From Allosphingosinicella deserti (GTDB lineage Bacteria; Pseudomonadota; Alphaproteobacteria; Sphingomonadales; Sphingomonadaceae), in NCBI RefSeq assembly GCF_003012735.1, contig NZ_PXYI01000001.1, positions 496,001 through 560,000 of the forward strand: a stretch of 64,000 nucleotides of DNA, given 5' to 3'. The notes under the pieces were generated by a model that was not told the DNA's origin, searched no databases, and worked only from the letters and a program-made list of their open reading frames with translations. A program made the translations under genes and the position numbers. Shown in pieces: positions 33,935 through 43,094 of this stretch; within the stretch, counting starts at the first letter, position 1; each line of letters starts with the position of its first letter.

Positions 33935-34528
33935 ATGCCTGATGCGGAACCGGTTCCGGTCGCGGAACGGCCGAAAGCCGAATCGCTCGCCTTGCGCTGG
34001 CTGGCGCTCGAAGAGACTGCGCGTCTTCTGGTGACGAATACGCTGGAACTGCTCTGGGCGAACGGCGCGGCGAGATGCGCGTTCGATGCAGCGACGGATC
34101 TCGCGCTGAGGGACGGTGTGCTGGTGACGGCTCAGCGTACCGCGCAGGCGGCCCTGGCACGATTCGTCGAACATTGCGGCGGATCGGTGTCGACCCTTTG
34201 TCTTCCCTGCGAGAATGGAAGTGGCCATTTGCTGCTGCGTGGACGCCGGCTCGGTCCGGACCCACAAGGCGGCTGTGTTGGCATCTCCTTTCATCGCAGT
34301 GTCGATCACGTCGCCCACTTCGCCGATATCGAGACGGCTTTCCAGCTTACCCGCAGCGAGGAGCGGGTGCTGCAAAAGATGTTGGACGGGATGACCGCTG
34401 ACGAGATCGCCTCCGACATTCGGCTGTCCATCGAAACGATTCGCAGCCATATCCGCAATATCTACGTGAAGGTCGGAGTGACGAGCCGGGAAGGGCTGTT
34501 CGCACGTCTCAGAGCTTTTCGGATCTGA
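33935..34528 (+). CDS. LuxR-type transcriptional regulator
   Basis: This 197-residue protein has an N-terminal region of about 130 residues with a weak PAS-like look (LLVTNTLELLWANGAARC). A LuxR/GerE helix-turn-helix follows (LTRSEERVLQKMLDGMTADEIASDIRLS, then ETIRSHIRNIYVKVGVTSR). There is no receiver domain. It diverges from the pilus operon and is its likely regulator. The ATG of MPDAEPV follows a run of six G; a Met six codons earlier is possible. Confidence 0.85.
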   Translation: MPDAEPVPVAERPKAESLALRWLALEETARLLVTNTLELLWANGAARCAFDAATDLALRDGVLVTAQRTAQAALARFVEHCGGSVSTLCLPCENGSGHLLLRGRRLGPDPQGGCVGISFHRSVDHVAHFADIETAFQLTRSEERVLQKMLDGMTADEIASDIRLSIETIRSHIRNIYVKVGVTSREGLFARLRAFRI

Positions 34529-34692
34529 GCTGCGCGTGGACAAATCTTCGCCGCTTCGTCGCGGCACTTGGTTGCGCGGCCGGTACGGGATAGGGCGCTA
34601 CGGTGGACATCGCCGGGTTGTCAGAGCAAGAGCAAGAACTCAGCGCGGGTGAAGAAGGCCGACGTGCGTGCTATTCTGCGTCGGGAGGTTGG

Positions 34693-34902
34693 ATGGAACA
34701 ATCGTGGCGTCCGATTGACGATCATCCTTTGCCCGAGGGGCCGCTTCTGATCGTGTCCGAGGGGCGATGCTGCATCGCCGTGCTGGTCGGTGGCACCGGA
34801 CCCGAAGGCGCATGGCAGGTCTTCATGGATCCTTATACCGACGCGCTCTATGCTTGGCCCACCCACTGGTTGCCGCTGCCGGATCTGCCGGATCAAGGCT
34901 GA
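34693..34902 (+). CDS. Small hypothetical protein, DUF551-like
   Basis: In this 69-residue protein, the opening WRPIDDHPLPEGPLLIV and the closing THWLPLPDLP match the pattern of DUF551 proteins, which are short cytoplasmic or phage-linked proteins of unknown role. GGGAGG lies four bases before the ATG. It stands alone between the LuxR and ABC transporter genes. Confidence 0.6.
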   Translation: MEQSWRPIDDHPLPEGPLLIVSEGRCCIAVLVGGTGPEGAWQVFMDPYTDALYAWPTHWLPLPDLPDQG

Positions 34903-35033
34903 ACGAAACCGCAATGCCGAGGGCGGCTTGGCCTCCGTTTCCACCACCAGCCGCTCTGCAGCCGCCGGTGAAGGCTGGCAGGCGTCGGCGAGAAAGATCT
35001 GGAACTTTGCCGCCTTTGTGACACAAGCAGCCC

Positions 35034-36794
35034 ATGCTTTCTTCGCAAGATCCATCGGCGGCAGCCGCGCTGCGCACGCTGTACCGGCAATTGAGCCGCT
35101 CGCGGCGGCGTAGCTTATGGCTGTTGCTGATCGCGATGTTCGCCGGAGCGGCGGCCGAGATGCTGACCCTCGGCGCGGTGCTGGCCTTCCTGGAAGCCGC
35201 TGCCAACCCGGACGGCGTGCTTTGGCTCCAGCGTGCGCTTGCGCCGCTGCTTCGAGCAACCGGATTGCCTTTGCTGCCGCTGGCAGCGGGCCTGCTGGCG
35301 ATCGTTGCAATCGGCGCGGGATGCATGAGGCTGTTGCTGACCTGGCTCACTCAATGGACGGCGATGGCAGTCGGTCACGATCTTGGAACGGCGGTGTTCA
35401 GCCGCATGCTTCGACAGCCCTACAGCCAATATCTGATCCGCAGCAGCAGCGAACGCCTCAGCGGAATGGAGAAGGTGCATCGCGCGGCGTTCAACGTCCT
35501 GCTGCCGACGATGCAGGGCGTGGTCGCGGCGATGCTCGCCACGGGGATCATATTATTCTTCGTCGTCATTGATCCCGTTACGATCTTCGTCGCGTCGTTC
35601 GCGATCATCGCCACCTACGCAGCGATCGCCTGGGCGACCGCCGGAAGGCTTCGTCGCAATTCCGCGATGGTCGCACGGCTGATGACGGAACGGACGGCGG
35701 CGATCCAGCAAGGTCTTGGGGGGATTCGAGACATATTGCTCGAAGGATCGCAGCCGGTCTTCGAATCGCGGTTCGCCAAGCTGGATGCCCTGTATCGCCG
35801 GGGGAATGCACTTCATGGGTTCATGGTCAACGCGCCGCGTTATGTCGTGGAGACCGCCGGGATCATCATTCTCGTGATCGTCGCAAGTGTTCTGAGCGCC
35901 CGCCCCGGCGGGCTGAGCACGGCGATCCCGGCATTGGGCGCAATGGCGCTCGGCGCACAGAGGCTGCTTCCGCTCGCCCAGCAGGCCTATTTCGGATGGG
36001 GCCAATCTCGCGGCAACCTCCACTCTCTGCTCGACGCGCTCCGCCTCTCTCAGCTTCCGATCCTCGAAGGTCCGTTGCACGCGGCGCCCGAGCCCTTGCT
36101 CAGCGACATCGTTTTCGATCGGGTGTCGTTCAATTATGCGGACGGCCGACAGGCACTTCAGAATATCTGCGTGACGATCGAGGCCGGCGCGCGCATCGGG
36201 ATCACGGGGCCGACCGGCAGCGGCAAGAGCAGCTTTCTTGATCTGCTGATGGGGCTGCTCGCTCCGGGCGAAGGCGAAATCCGCATCGATGGGCGCCTCC
36301 TGGACGCCACCCGGCGGGCCGGGTGGCAAGCGAACCTCGCCCACGTTCCGCAGACGATCTTTCTCTCGGACGACACTATTACCGCCAACATCGCGTTCGG
36401 CGCGGCGCCCGACGCGATCGACATGGATCGGGTTCGCTGGGCCGCGTCGATCGCCGAAGTGGACGGCTTTGTCCGTCGTTTCGACGCCGGGTACGACACG
36501 CTGGTCGGCGAGCGCGGCGTTCGCCTTTCGGGTGGGCAGCGGCAGAGGATCGGCCTTGCGCGCGCGCTGTATAGGAACGCCGGCATCCTCATCCTCGACG
36601 AGGCGACGAGCGCACTCGACGAGAAGACGGAAGCCGCGATCATGAACCGGCTCGCGGGTGAACTGCCGGGTGTCACCCTGATCATCGTGGCGCATCGGGC
36701 GAGCTCGCTTGCACCGGCCGAACGCATACTCTTCTTCGAAGAGGGACACCTCCGTGCCGAGAGTTCGGCGTTCGCCGGCAGGGATAGCGGTTGA
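35034..36794 (+). CDS. ABC transporter, fused permease and ATPase (lipid or glycan flippase type)
   Basis: In this 586-residue half-transporter, six membrane helices cover about residues 28-310. The nucleotide-binding domain has Walker A GPTGSGKSS, Q-loop HVPQTIFLSDDTI, signature RLSGGQRQRIG, Walker B ILILDEATSALDE, and the His switch VAHR. The overall sequence is like PglK/MsbA-type exporters that flip lipid-linked sugars. It is followed immediately by a decayed glycosyltransferase and then the dTDP-rhamnose operon, so it probably belonged to a surface polysaccharide or glycoprotein locus. Confidence 0.88.
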   Translation: MLSSQDPSAAAALRTLYRQLSRSRRRSLWLLLIAMFAGAAAEMLTLGAVLAFLEAAANPDGVLWLQRALAPLLRATGLPLLPLAAGLLAIVAIGAGCMRLLLTWLTQWTAMAVGHDLGTAVFSRMLRQPYSQYLIRSSSERLSGMEKVHRAAFNVLLPTMQGVVAAMLATGIILFFVVIDPVTIFVASFAIIATYAAIAWATAGRLRRNSAMVARLMTERTAAIQQGLGGIRDILLEGSQPVFESRFAKLDALYRRGNALHGFMVNAPRYVVETAGIIILVIVASVLSARPGGLSTAIPALGAMALGAQRLLPLAQQAYFGWGQSRGNLHSLLDALRLSQLPILEGPLHAAPEPLLSDIVFDRVSFNYADGRQALQNICVTIEAGARIGITGPTGSGKSSFLDLLMGLLAPGEGEIRIDGRLLDATRRAGWQANLAHVPQTIFLSDDTITANIAFGAAPDAIDMDRVRWAASIAEVDGFVRRFDAGYDTLVGERGVRLSGGQRQRIGLARALYRNAGILILDEATSALDEKTEAAIMNRLAGELPGVTLIIVAHRASSLAPAERILFFEEGHLRAESSAFAGRDSG

Positions 36795-37122
36795 CCGATC
36801 AGGGCAGGGGCTCGCGTCTGCGCAGGGCGGCGGCTGAAAATGCCTCCGCGGCGCTCGTTTCGATTATCGTGCCGGCGTTCGGGCAATCCGCATCATCGCT
36901 TCGACGCTTGCTTCTGTCCTCGGCTAAACCTTCGGTCGATTGGAGGTGATCGTCGGTGACGACGGCTCCACGGACGATACGGCAGCGAGCGCCTTCGGCA
37001 CCGCGGAGTCGGATGCGCGCCTGCGGCTGATCCGACAATGATGGCCAGTCGCGTGCGCGCAATCATGCCATCGGACGTTCAACGGCAGACTGTCTCGCGC
37101 GCATAAGCTTCGACGACCTTTG
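36791..37122 (+). pseudogene. Degraded family 2 glycosyltransferase (N-terminal remnant)
   Basis: Three consecutive frames together spell the start of a GT2 enzyme. VSIIVPAFG is in the first. ASTLASVLG, then a TAA, then FGRLEVIVGDDGSTDDTAA and SDARLRLIRQ are in the second. NDGQSRARNHAIGRSTAD and FDDL are in the third. Two frameshifts and at least one in-frame stop make it non-functional, and the C-terminal two thirds are absent. The remnant begins where the ABC transporter ends, so it was once coupled to it. Confidence 0.82.
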
Positions 37123-37231
37123 ACAACCCGCCATGATCGAGCGGAAGACTAAGGCGGCCTCAGCCGCACTCGAAGCGAACGGCTTCGTCGACGCAGTCCG
37201 CTTTCCCATAACGGTATCAAACACTGAGCTT

Positions 37232-38323
37232 CTATCGCTCAGCTTGATCCGGAGGACTGAAGCGGTAGCTTCCGTCGGCCACCGAGCGCCACCAGCTTTC
37301 GTTGGCAAGGTACCAGGCGAGGGTCTCCTGCAAGCCCGCACGGAAGGCACGGCCAGGCACATAGCCGAGCTCGCTGCGAGCCTTGCTGTCGTCGACGGCG
37401 TAACGCCGATCATGTCCGGCGCGATCGGCAACGTGAGACTTGAGCGACGCCGAGGGGAGCCCACGAGCCGCCGGAGCATCCGGAAAGCGCCTCGCCAACG
37501 AGGGATCGGCTTCGAATGCAGTATCGATCCCGGCGCAGATCGCATCGATCACGGCGACATTCGGGAGCGCGTCGCCGCCGCCGATATTGTAGGTTTCGCC
37601 AGGCCGGCCGCGGACCAGCACCCGCTCGATGCCTTGGCAATGATCCTCGACGTGCAGCCAATCGCGCACGTTCATCCCGTCTCCGTAAATCGGAAGGTCG
37701 GTGCCATGGAGGCAGTTGATGAGGAATAGCGGGATGAGCTTTTCCGGAAACTGATAGGCGCCGTAATTGTTCGAGCAATTGCTCGTGCTCGTCTGCAGAC
37801 CATAAGTGTGGTGATAGGCGCGGACGAGGTGGTCGCTGGCGGCCTTCGACGCCGAATAAGGCGAGTTCGGCGCAAATGCAGTGGTTTCGGTGAAGGCGGG
37901 GTCGTCCGGTCCGAGGCTGCCATAGACCTCGTCTGTCGAGATGTGATGAAAGCGATGGGGAACACCGCTGCCCCGGTCCAGCCAGACGGATTTGGCGGCC
38001 TTGAGGAGGCTGTGCGTACCGACCACGTTGGTTTCGATGAAGGCGTCGGGGCCATCGATCGAGCGATCGACGTGGCTCTCGGCGGCAAAATGGACGATCG
38101 TATCGATGCTGCGTTCAGCAAGCAGGGCCCGCATCGCGTGCGTGTTGCGGATATCCTCCACGACGAGATGAACGCCGGGCACTCCCTCGATATTGGCCGG
38201 ATTGCCGGCATAGGTCAGCGCGTCGACAATCGTGATTGCGTCTTCCGGATGACGATCACGCCAATAGCGGACGAAGTTCGCGCCGATGAAGCCGGCACCA
38301 CCGGTGATCAGCAGGTGCGGCAT
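37232..38323 (-). CDS. rmlB: dTDP-glucose 4,6-dehydratase
   Basis: This 363-residue short-chain dehydrogenase-like enzyme has NAD-binding GGAGFIGANFV, STDEVYGSL, the catalytic YSASKAASDH (Tyr-xxx-Lys), and SNNYGAYQFPEKLIPLFI-like sequence. It converts dTDP-glucose to dTDP-4-keto-6-deoxyglucose, step two of dTDP-L-rhamnose synthesis. It is the last gene of the rml operon here. Its ATG shares one base with the rmlD stop. A Ser/Leu/Gly-rich insertion after RRFPDAP slightly lengthens the usual chain. Confidence 0.95.
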   Translation of the reverse strand: MPHLLITGGAGFIGANFVRYWRDRHPEDAITIVDALTYAGNPANIEGVPGVHLVVEDIRNTHAMRALLAERSIDTIVHFAAESHVDRSIDGPDAFIETNVVGTHSLLKAAKSVWLDRGSGVPHRFHHISTDEVYGSLGPDDPAFTETTAFAPNSPYSASKAASDHLVRAYHHTYGLQTSTSNCSNNYGAYQFPEKLIPLFLINCLHGTDLPIYGDGMNVRDWLHVEDHCQGIERVLVRGRPGETYNIGGGDALPNVAVIDAICAGIDTAFEADPSLARRFPDAPAARGLPSASLKSHVADRAGHDRRYAVDDSKARSELGYVPGRAFRAGLQETLAWYLANESWWRSVADGSYRFSPPDQAER

Positions 38324-39180
38324 CAGCGATCGTCCCGCAGACAGGCGCGCAGATTGGCGCGCCAATGCGGTGGAGGGCCGCCGATCAGGCCCCAGGTTAC
38401 GCTCGTGTCGAGCACGGAAAATGCCGGCCGCCGTGCCGCCGTCGGATACTCGGCCGTCGAGATCGGGACTATTCGCGGGATGTCGCGCAGCAGGCTCACC
38501 GCCGCTGCCTCTTCGGCGATTGCCACCGCGAAATCGTACCAGGTCGCGCTACCCGCATCAGTGAAGTGGTGGATGCCCCGGGCCTCTGTTCGGCCGAGGG
38601 CCCAGAGCGCCGCGGCCAGCGAGTTGGCCCAGGTGGGGGTGCCGGTCTGGTCCGCGACGACGGGAACGTCTCCGCCCTCGTTCATCCGGCGGAGCATGGT
38701 ATTGAGGAAATTCGACCCATGACGTCCATACACCCAGGCAGTGCGCACGATCAGCGCATCGGGATCTGCTGCGGTGACGGCCTCTTCTCCGGCCAATTTC
38801 GTGCGGCCGTAAACGCTGATCGGCGATGTCGGGGCAGAAACCGGCAGGGGGCGAGACGCCTCTCCGTCGAAAACGAAGTCGGTCGAAATGTGGATCATCC
38901 GGCTGCCGGCCTTGCGTGCGATGTCCGCGATCCAGCCGGGCGCCATTCCGTTGAGCAAGTGCGCCCATTCGGCGTCCGCTTCGGCACGGTCCACCGCTGT
39001 GTAGGCGGCCGCATTGACGATGAGCGCAGGGCGATAGCGGGCGACGGCTGCCGCGACCGCGGTCTCGTCCGAGACGTCGCATTCGTCGCGGCCGAGCGCG
39101 ACCGTCTCGGCCCCTGCGGGGGCGGTTGCGATCAGCGCGCGGCCGACCTGGCCAGCTGCGCCCAGGATCAGCACGGTCAC
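38323..39180 (-). CDS. rmlD: dTDP-4-dehydrorhamnose reductase
   Basis: This 285-residue protein has NADPH-binding ILGAAGQVGRAL, then NAAAYTAVDRAE, ISTDFVFDG and the YGRTKLAGEEAV motif with Tyr and Lys. It catalyses the last step to dTDP-L-rhamnose. It starts at GTG overlapping the rmlC stop by four bases. The frame is open upstream as antisense shadow, so the longer start is rejected. Confidence 0.94.
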   Translation of the reverse strand: MTVLILGAAGQVGRALIATAPAGAETVALGRDECDVSDETAVAAAVARYRPALIVNAAAYTAVDRAEADAEWAHLLNGMAPGWIADIARKAGSRMIHISTDFVFDGEASRPLPVSAPTSPISVYGRTKLAGEEAVTAADPDALIVRTAWVYGRHGSNFLNTMLRRMNEGGDVPVVADQTGTPTWANSLAAALWALGRTEARGIHHFTDAGSATWYDFAVAIAEEAAAVSLLRDIPRIVPISTAEYPTAARRPAFSVLDTSVTWGLIGGPPPHWRANLRACLRDDR

Positions 39181-39728
39181 ACGAACACCTCGGCATCCCT
39201 GAGCAACGGCGCGTCGCGATCCTTCGCTGCCATCAGCGGACGTGCGCCCGCGTCCAATGGCCAGGCGATGCCGATCTCGGGATCGGACCAGAGGATGCAT
39301 CGCTCATGCTCGGGAGCGTAGAAGTCGGTGCATTTGTAGAGCAGTTCGGTATCGTCCTCGAGGCTGAGGAAGCCATGGGCGAAGCCCGGCGGGATCCACA
39401 GCATCCGTCCATTCTGCGCGCTGAGCTCGATCCCGGCCCATCGGCCGAAGCTTGGCGCGTTCTTGCGGATGTCGACCGCAACGTCGAAGGCCGCACCGCG
39501 CACGACCCGCACCAGTTTACCCTGTGGCTGAGCGATCTGGTAATGGAGACCCCTCAGCACCCCCTTTGCCGATCCGCTATGATTGTCCTGGACGAACGGC
39601 CCACGGATGTCGTGCTCGGCGAAGCTGCGGGCATTCCAGGCTTCGAAGAAGAACCCGCGGGCATCCTCGAAGCGGCGCGGCTCGATCAGCTTCAGGCCGG
39701 GTAAAGGCGTGTCGACGACCACCCTCAC
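39177..39728 (-). CDS. rmlC: dTDP-4-dehydrorhamnose 3,5-epimerase
   Basis: This 183-residue cupin epimerase has motifs [23 protein letters not shown], which includes the catalytic His, [11 protein letters not shown], and PPGFAHGF. It epimerises dTDP-4-keto-6-deoxyglucose at C3 and C5. The GTG start overlaps the rmlA stop by four bases; no better ATG exists near. Confidence 0.94.
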   Translation of the reverse strand: MRVVVDTPLPGLKLIEPRRFEDARGFFFEAWNARSFAEHDIRGPFVQDNHSGSAKGVLRGLHYQIAQPQGKLVRVVRGAAFDVAVDIRKNAPSFGRWAGIELSAQNGRMLWIPPGFAHGFLSLEDDTELLYKCTDFYAPEHERCILWSDPEIGIAWPLDAGARPLMAAKDRDAPLLRDAEVFV

Positions 39729-40606
39729 CGGCTGCGGCCGCCTTGAAGCAGCCCGAGCAGATAATCGCCATAGCCGCTTTTCTGGAGGGGCTCCGCGAGA
39801 CAGACGAGCTGTTCGGTGTCGATATACCCCATTCGCCACGCGACCTCTTCGGGGCAGCAGATCTTGAGGCCCTGTCGATCCTCGATGATCTTGGTGAACA
39901 AGGCAGCATCGAGCAGCGAGGCATGGGTGCCGGTGTCCAGCCATGCATAGCCAGCACCCATGATCTCGACGTTCAGATCGCCGGCGTCCAGGTAAAGCCG
40001 ATTGACGTCCGTGATCTCGAGCTCGCCGCGGCGGGAAGGCTGAATGGCCTTGGCATAGTCGACCACGCGCTCGTCGTAGAAATAGAGGCCGCTGACCGCG
40101 TAGTTGGACGTTGGGCGGAGCGGCTTCTCTTCGAGCGAGATGACCTTCCCGGCGGCATCGAACGAGACCACCCCGTAGCGCTCCGGTTCGGCGACGTGAT
40201 AGCCGAAGACTGTCGCACCCGCCGGACGGCGATCCGCCCGTCGCAGCAGCCCGGCAAGATCATGGCCATAGAAGATGTTGTCACCAAGGATCAGCGCGCT
40301 CGGGCCGTGGCCGATGAATTCCGCGCCTATTCGGAACGCGTCGGCGAGCCCGCGAGGCTCCGGCTGCACCGCATAATGGAGATCGAGGCCCCATTGCCCC
40401 CCGTCGCCCAGCAGGGATCGGAAGGCGTCCTGATCGTGCGGTCTGGTGATGATCAGGATTTCCCGGATCCCGGCCAGCATCAGCACGGAAAGCGGGTAGT
40501 AGATCATCGGCTTGTCGTAGACCGGCATGAGCTGTTTGCTCGTTACGGAGGTAATCGGATGCAGTCGCGTTCCCGCGCCACCGGCAAGTATCAGCCCTTT
40601 TCGCAC
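39725..40606 (-). CDS. rmlA: Glucose-1-phosphate thymidylyltransferase
   Basis: This 293-residue nucleotidyltransferase starts [17 protein letters not shown], the sugar-nucleotide binding loop, followed by [17 protein letters not shown] and [11 protein letters not shown]. It makes dTDP-glucose from dTTP and glucose-1-phosphate. It is the first gene of an A-C-D-B operon with every junction overlapping. The rhamnose donor probably feeds surface polysaccharide. Confidence 0.95.
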   Translation of the reverse strand: MRKGLILAGGAGTRLHPITSVTSKQLMPVYDKPMIYYPLSVLMLAGIREILIITRPHDQDAFRSLLGDGGQWGLDLHYAVQPEPRGLADAFRIGAEFIGHGPSALILGDNIFYGHDLAGLLRRADRRPAGATVFGYHVAEPERYGVVSFDAAGKVISLEEKPLRPTSNYAVSGLYFYDERVVDYAKAIQPSRRGELEITDVNRLYLDAGDLNVEIMGAGYAWLDTGTHASLLDAALFTKIIEDRQGLKICCPEEVAWRMGYIDTEQLVCLAEPLQKSGYGDYLLGLLQGGRSR

Positions 40607-40691
40607 CCAACCTCCTTGCGGCTCTCACCGGAGCGGACGCACCCATGACAGCGGCGGGCCGCAAAACGCAAGCGTCGCGAGATTGGAGATA

Positions 40692-41048
40692 TCAGAGCGT
40701 GGCGAAACGCCCAGGCAGCGTGAAGATCGGATTGCCGGCAATCCACTTTTCACCCGGCTCAGCCCACGGCAGGGGTTTCTGGTATCTGTCCATAGCGGCT
40801 TCCCAAGCGAGGACCGCGGGGTTGCAGCGATCGGCATCGGCTTTCGCCGCGGCATCGAAGGACGCGCTGCATTCGATGATCATCACCAGCCGGTTGCCCG
40901 AACGGTGGATCTCCATCTCCTCGATCCCCGACGCGCGGATGCTGGCGAGGATGTCTTCGGGCACCGATCCCGGCGCGTGATGCGCCTCGTACGCGGCGAT
41001 CAGATCCGCGTCCTCCTGCAAATCGAGAAAAAGGACATGGCGGCCCAT
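40692..41048 (-). CDS. L-rhamnose/L-fucose mutarotase family protein (DUF718)
   Basis: This 118-residue protein has the RhaM-type dimeric alpha/beta barrel pattern: HHAPGSVPEDILASIRASGIEEMEIHR, with the His and Tyr region, and DAAAKADADRCNPAVLAWE. The family interconverts sugar anomers. As the last gene of a run with fucP and sugar dehydrogenase genes, it is predicted to act on L-fucose, like the DUF718 protein in the Campylobacter fucose locus. It lies 24 bp after the SDR gene. Confidence 0.88.
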   Translation of the reverse strand: MGRHVLFLDLQEDADLIAAYEAHHAPGSVPEDILASIRASGIEEMEIHRSGNRLVMIIECSASFDAAAKADADRCNPAVLAWEAAMDRYQKPLPWAEPGEKWIAGNPIFTLPGRFATL

Positions 41049-41072
41049 GCTGTGTTCCCTCCGTCGATTGGC

Positions 41073-41804
41073 TCAGTTGACCCAGCCGCCATCGATGACG
41101 TGCACGGTGCCGGTGGTGAACGCGGATTCGTCGCCGGCAAGATAGAGCGCCAGCGCCGCGAGCTCTTGAGGCCGGCCAAGGCGGCCCATCGGCTGGCGGC
41201 CGACGAAGGCCGCCCGGGCCGCTTCGTAATCGCCGGTGTCGCGGAGCCGCTGCTGGAGCGAGGGCGTATCGACCGTCCCCGGGCAAATCGCGTTGCAGCG
41301 CACGCCGTGCTGAACAAAGTCGGCGGCCACGGCTTTGGTGAGACCGATCACCGCGGCCTTGGTCGTGCCGTAGGCGAAGCGGTTGGGAATTCCCTTCACC
41401 GAGCTCGCGATCGACGACATGTTGACGATCGATCCGCAACCCCGCTCCACCATCGCCGGCAGAAAGGCCCGGACCGTCCGGTACATGGCGGTGACGTTGA
41501 TGGCGTTCGAGAACGCCCAGGCGTCCTCGTCGCAATCGAGAATGGTGCCCGAATGAACGAACCCGGCGCAATTGAACAGGATGTCGACAGGCCCGACCGA
41601 CTCCCGCAAGCGCTGGATCGCGGCTGCATCGGTGAGATCGGCGACATGCGCGGTGCAGCAATCGAGGGCGGCGAGCCCCGGTTCGTTGATGTCGACGGCA
41701 TGAACGATCGCACCCTCTGAAGCGAACAATTCGGCGGAGGCGCGGCCGATCCCCTGGGCCGCCGCGGTGATCAACGCGATCTTGCCTGCCAGACGCCCGC
41801 TCAT
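41073..41804 (-). CDS. SDR family oxidoreductase (2-keto-3-deoxy-L-fuconate dehydrogenase-like)
   Basis: This 243-residue classical short-chain dehydrogenase has cofactor motif TAAAQGIGRASAE, NCAGFVHSG, MSSIAS with the catalytic Ser, and YGTTKAAV with Tyr and Lys. It resembles DHRS6-like enzymes and KDF dehydrogenases that oxidise 2-keto-3-deoxy-L-fuconate at C4. In Campylobacter the SDR of the locus is L-fucose dehydrogenase instead, so the substrate is not certain. The ATG overlaps the UxaA-type gene stop by four bases. Confidence 0.88.
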   Translation of the reverse strand: MSGRLAGKIALITAAAQGIGRASAELFASEGAIVHAVDINEPGLAALDCCTAHVADLTDAAAIQRLRESVGPVDILFNCAGFVHSGTILDCDEDAWAFSNAINVTAMYRTVRAFLPAMVERGCGSIVNMSSIASSVKGIPNRFAYGTTKAAVIGLTKAVAADFVQHGVRCNAICPGTVDTPSLQQRLRDTGDYEAARAAFVGRQPMGRLGRPQELAALALYLAGDESAFTTGTVHVIDGGWVN

Positions 41805-43009
41805 GCCGCGTTCCTTGCCGCCGTCGGCAGGCAGGAGGGGCCGATCGGATCGAACGCCTTGTAGGTCAGGATGAACTCCTGGTGGCCAAGAGCTTCCGAG
41901 ACGGTGCGCGCGCCGCCAGCGACCGCAAGGACCTGGGCATATATTTCGTCGCCGACATCGGCCAGCGTCGCCTCGCCTTCCAGGATGCGGCCGGCATTGA
42001 CGTCCATGTCGGCGGCAAGCCGGCGCGCGGTCTCAGGATTGGCGCAAATCTTGATCACCGGCGCGATCGCCGATCCGACGACGGAACCGCGGCCGGTGGT
42101 GAACAAGGTCATATGCGCGCCGCAGGCGATCAGCTCGACGATTTCGGCATTGTCCGAGATGTTGGGAAAGCCCCAGCGCGGATCGCCGTCGGGCACGACG
42201 TCGAGCAGGAACAGCCCGCCGGTCGGGGGCAGGTCGCCCGGCTTGATGATGCCGCTGATCGGTGACGATCCGGATTTCGAATAGGCGCCCATCGACTTTT
42301 CCTCGATCGTGGTGAGGCCGCCCTCCGCATTACCTGGGGCGAAGCTGCCGAAGCCCATCGCCGCATAATATGTCTCGGCCTTTTGGACGCAGGCCTCGAT
42401 CGCGGAGCCGAGCTCTGCGGTGACCGCCCGTTCGGCCATGATCGCTTCGCAGCCGACAAGCTCCCCGGTCTCTTCGAAGATGCAGGTGGCGCCGTCGGCA
42501 ACCAGCCGATCGAAGGCGCGGCCGACCGCGGGGTTGGCGGTGATGCCGCTGGTGCCGTCCGACCCGCCGCAGATCGTGCCGACGATGAGCTCGTCGATCC
42601 GCATCGGCCCACGTGGTGCCGATGCGGCCGCGGTGCGAACCCGTTCGACCGCCGCAAGCCCCTCCTGGATGGTGGCTGCGGTGCCGCCGGTCTGCTGGAT
42701 TACCAGCAGTTCGACGGGACGGCCGGTGGCCGCCACGGCATCCCGCAGCCCCTCGCGATCGAAGCTTTCGCAGCCGAGCGAGACGATCACCATGCCGCCG
42801 ACATTCGGATGGGTTGCGATGGCGCGCATGATCTTGGCCGCATAGGCATTCGGGTAGCATCCGGGGAAGCCGATCAACTGCACGTCGGGATGATCGGCCT
42901 TGTCGACGACGCGCCGGGCGACGTGGTGCGCGCATTCGACGAGATAGGCGACGGCGACGACGTTGCGGACACCCTTGCGGCCATCGGAGCGGAGAAACGC
43001 ATTGAACAT
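41801..43009 (-). CDS. UxaA-family dehydratase, C-terminal module (putative L-fuconate dehydratase)
   Basis: This 402-residue protein begins FLRSDGRKGVRNVVAVAYLVECA, where altronate dehydratase C-terminal modules begin. It has Cys in GFPGCYPNAYA, SLGCESFD, TICGGSDGTSGITANPA and IFEETGELVG, expected Fe-binding region features. The N-terminal SAF domain of full UxaA is missing and no separate SAF gene is in the operon. In Campylobacter two split genes share this role. The ATG is chosen because GGAAG lies eight bases before it; a GTG nine codons earlier is less likely. Confidence 0.82.
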   Translation of the reverse strand: MFNAFLRSDGRKGVRNVVAVAYLVECAHHVARRVVDKADHPDVQLIGFPGCYPNAYAAKIMRAIATHPNVGGMVIVSLGCESFDREGLRDAVAATGRPVELLVIQQTGGTAATIQEGLAAVERVRTAAASAPRGPMRIDELIVGTICGGSDGTSGITANPAVGRAFDRLVADGATCIFEETGELVGCEAIMAERAVTAELGSAIEACVQKAETYYAAMGFGSFAPGNAEGGLTTIEEKSMGAYSKSGSSPISGIIKPGDLPPTGGLFLLDVVPDGDPRWGFPNISDNAEIVELIACGAHMTLFTTGRGSVVGSAIAPVIKICANPETARRLAADMDVNAGRILEGEATLADVGDEIYAQVLAVAGGARTVSEALGHQEFILTYKAFDPIGPSCLPTAARNAA

Positions 43010-43094
43010 CAGGAAGCTTCCACGGTGAAGCGGCACGGGGCACTGCTTGCGAGTTTGAGGGCGATGAGGGGTGATGCCCGGGATCGGACGGGGT

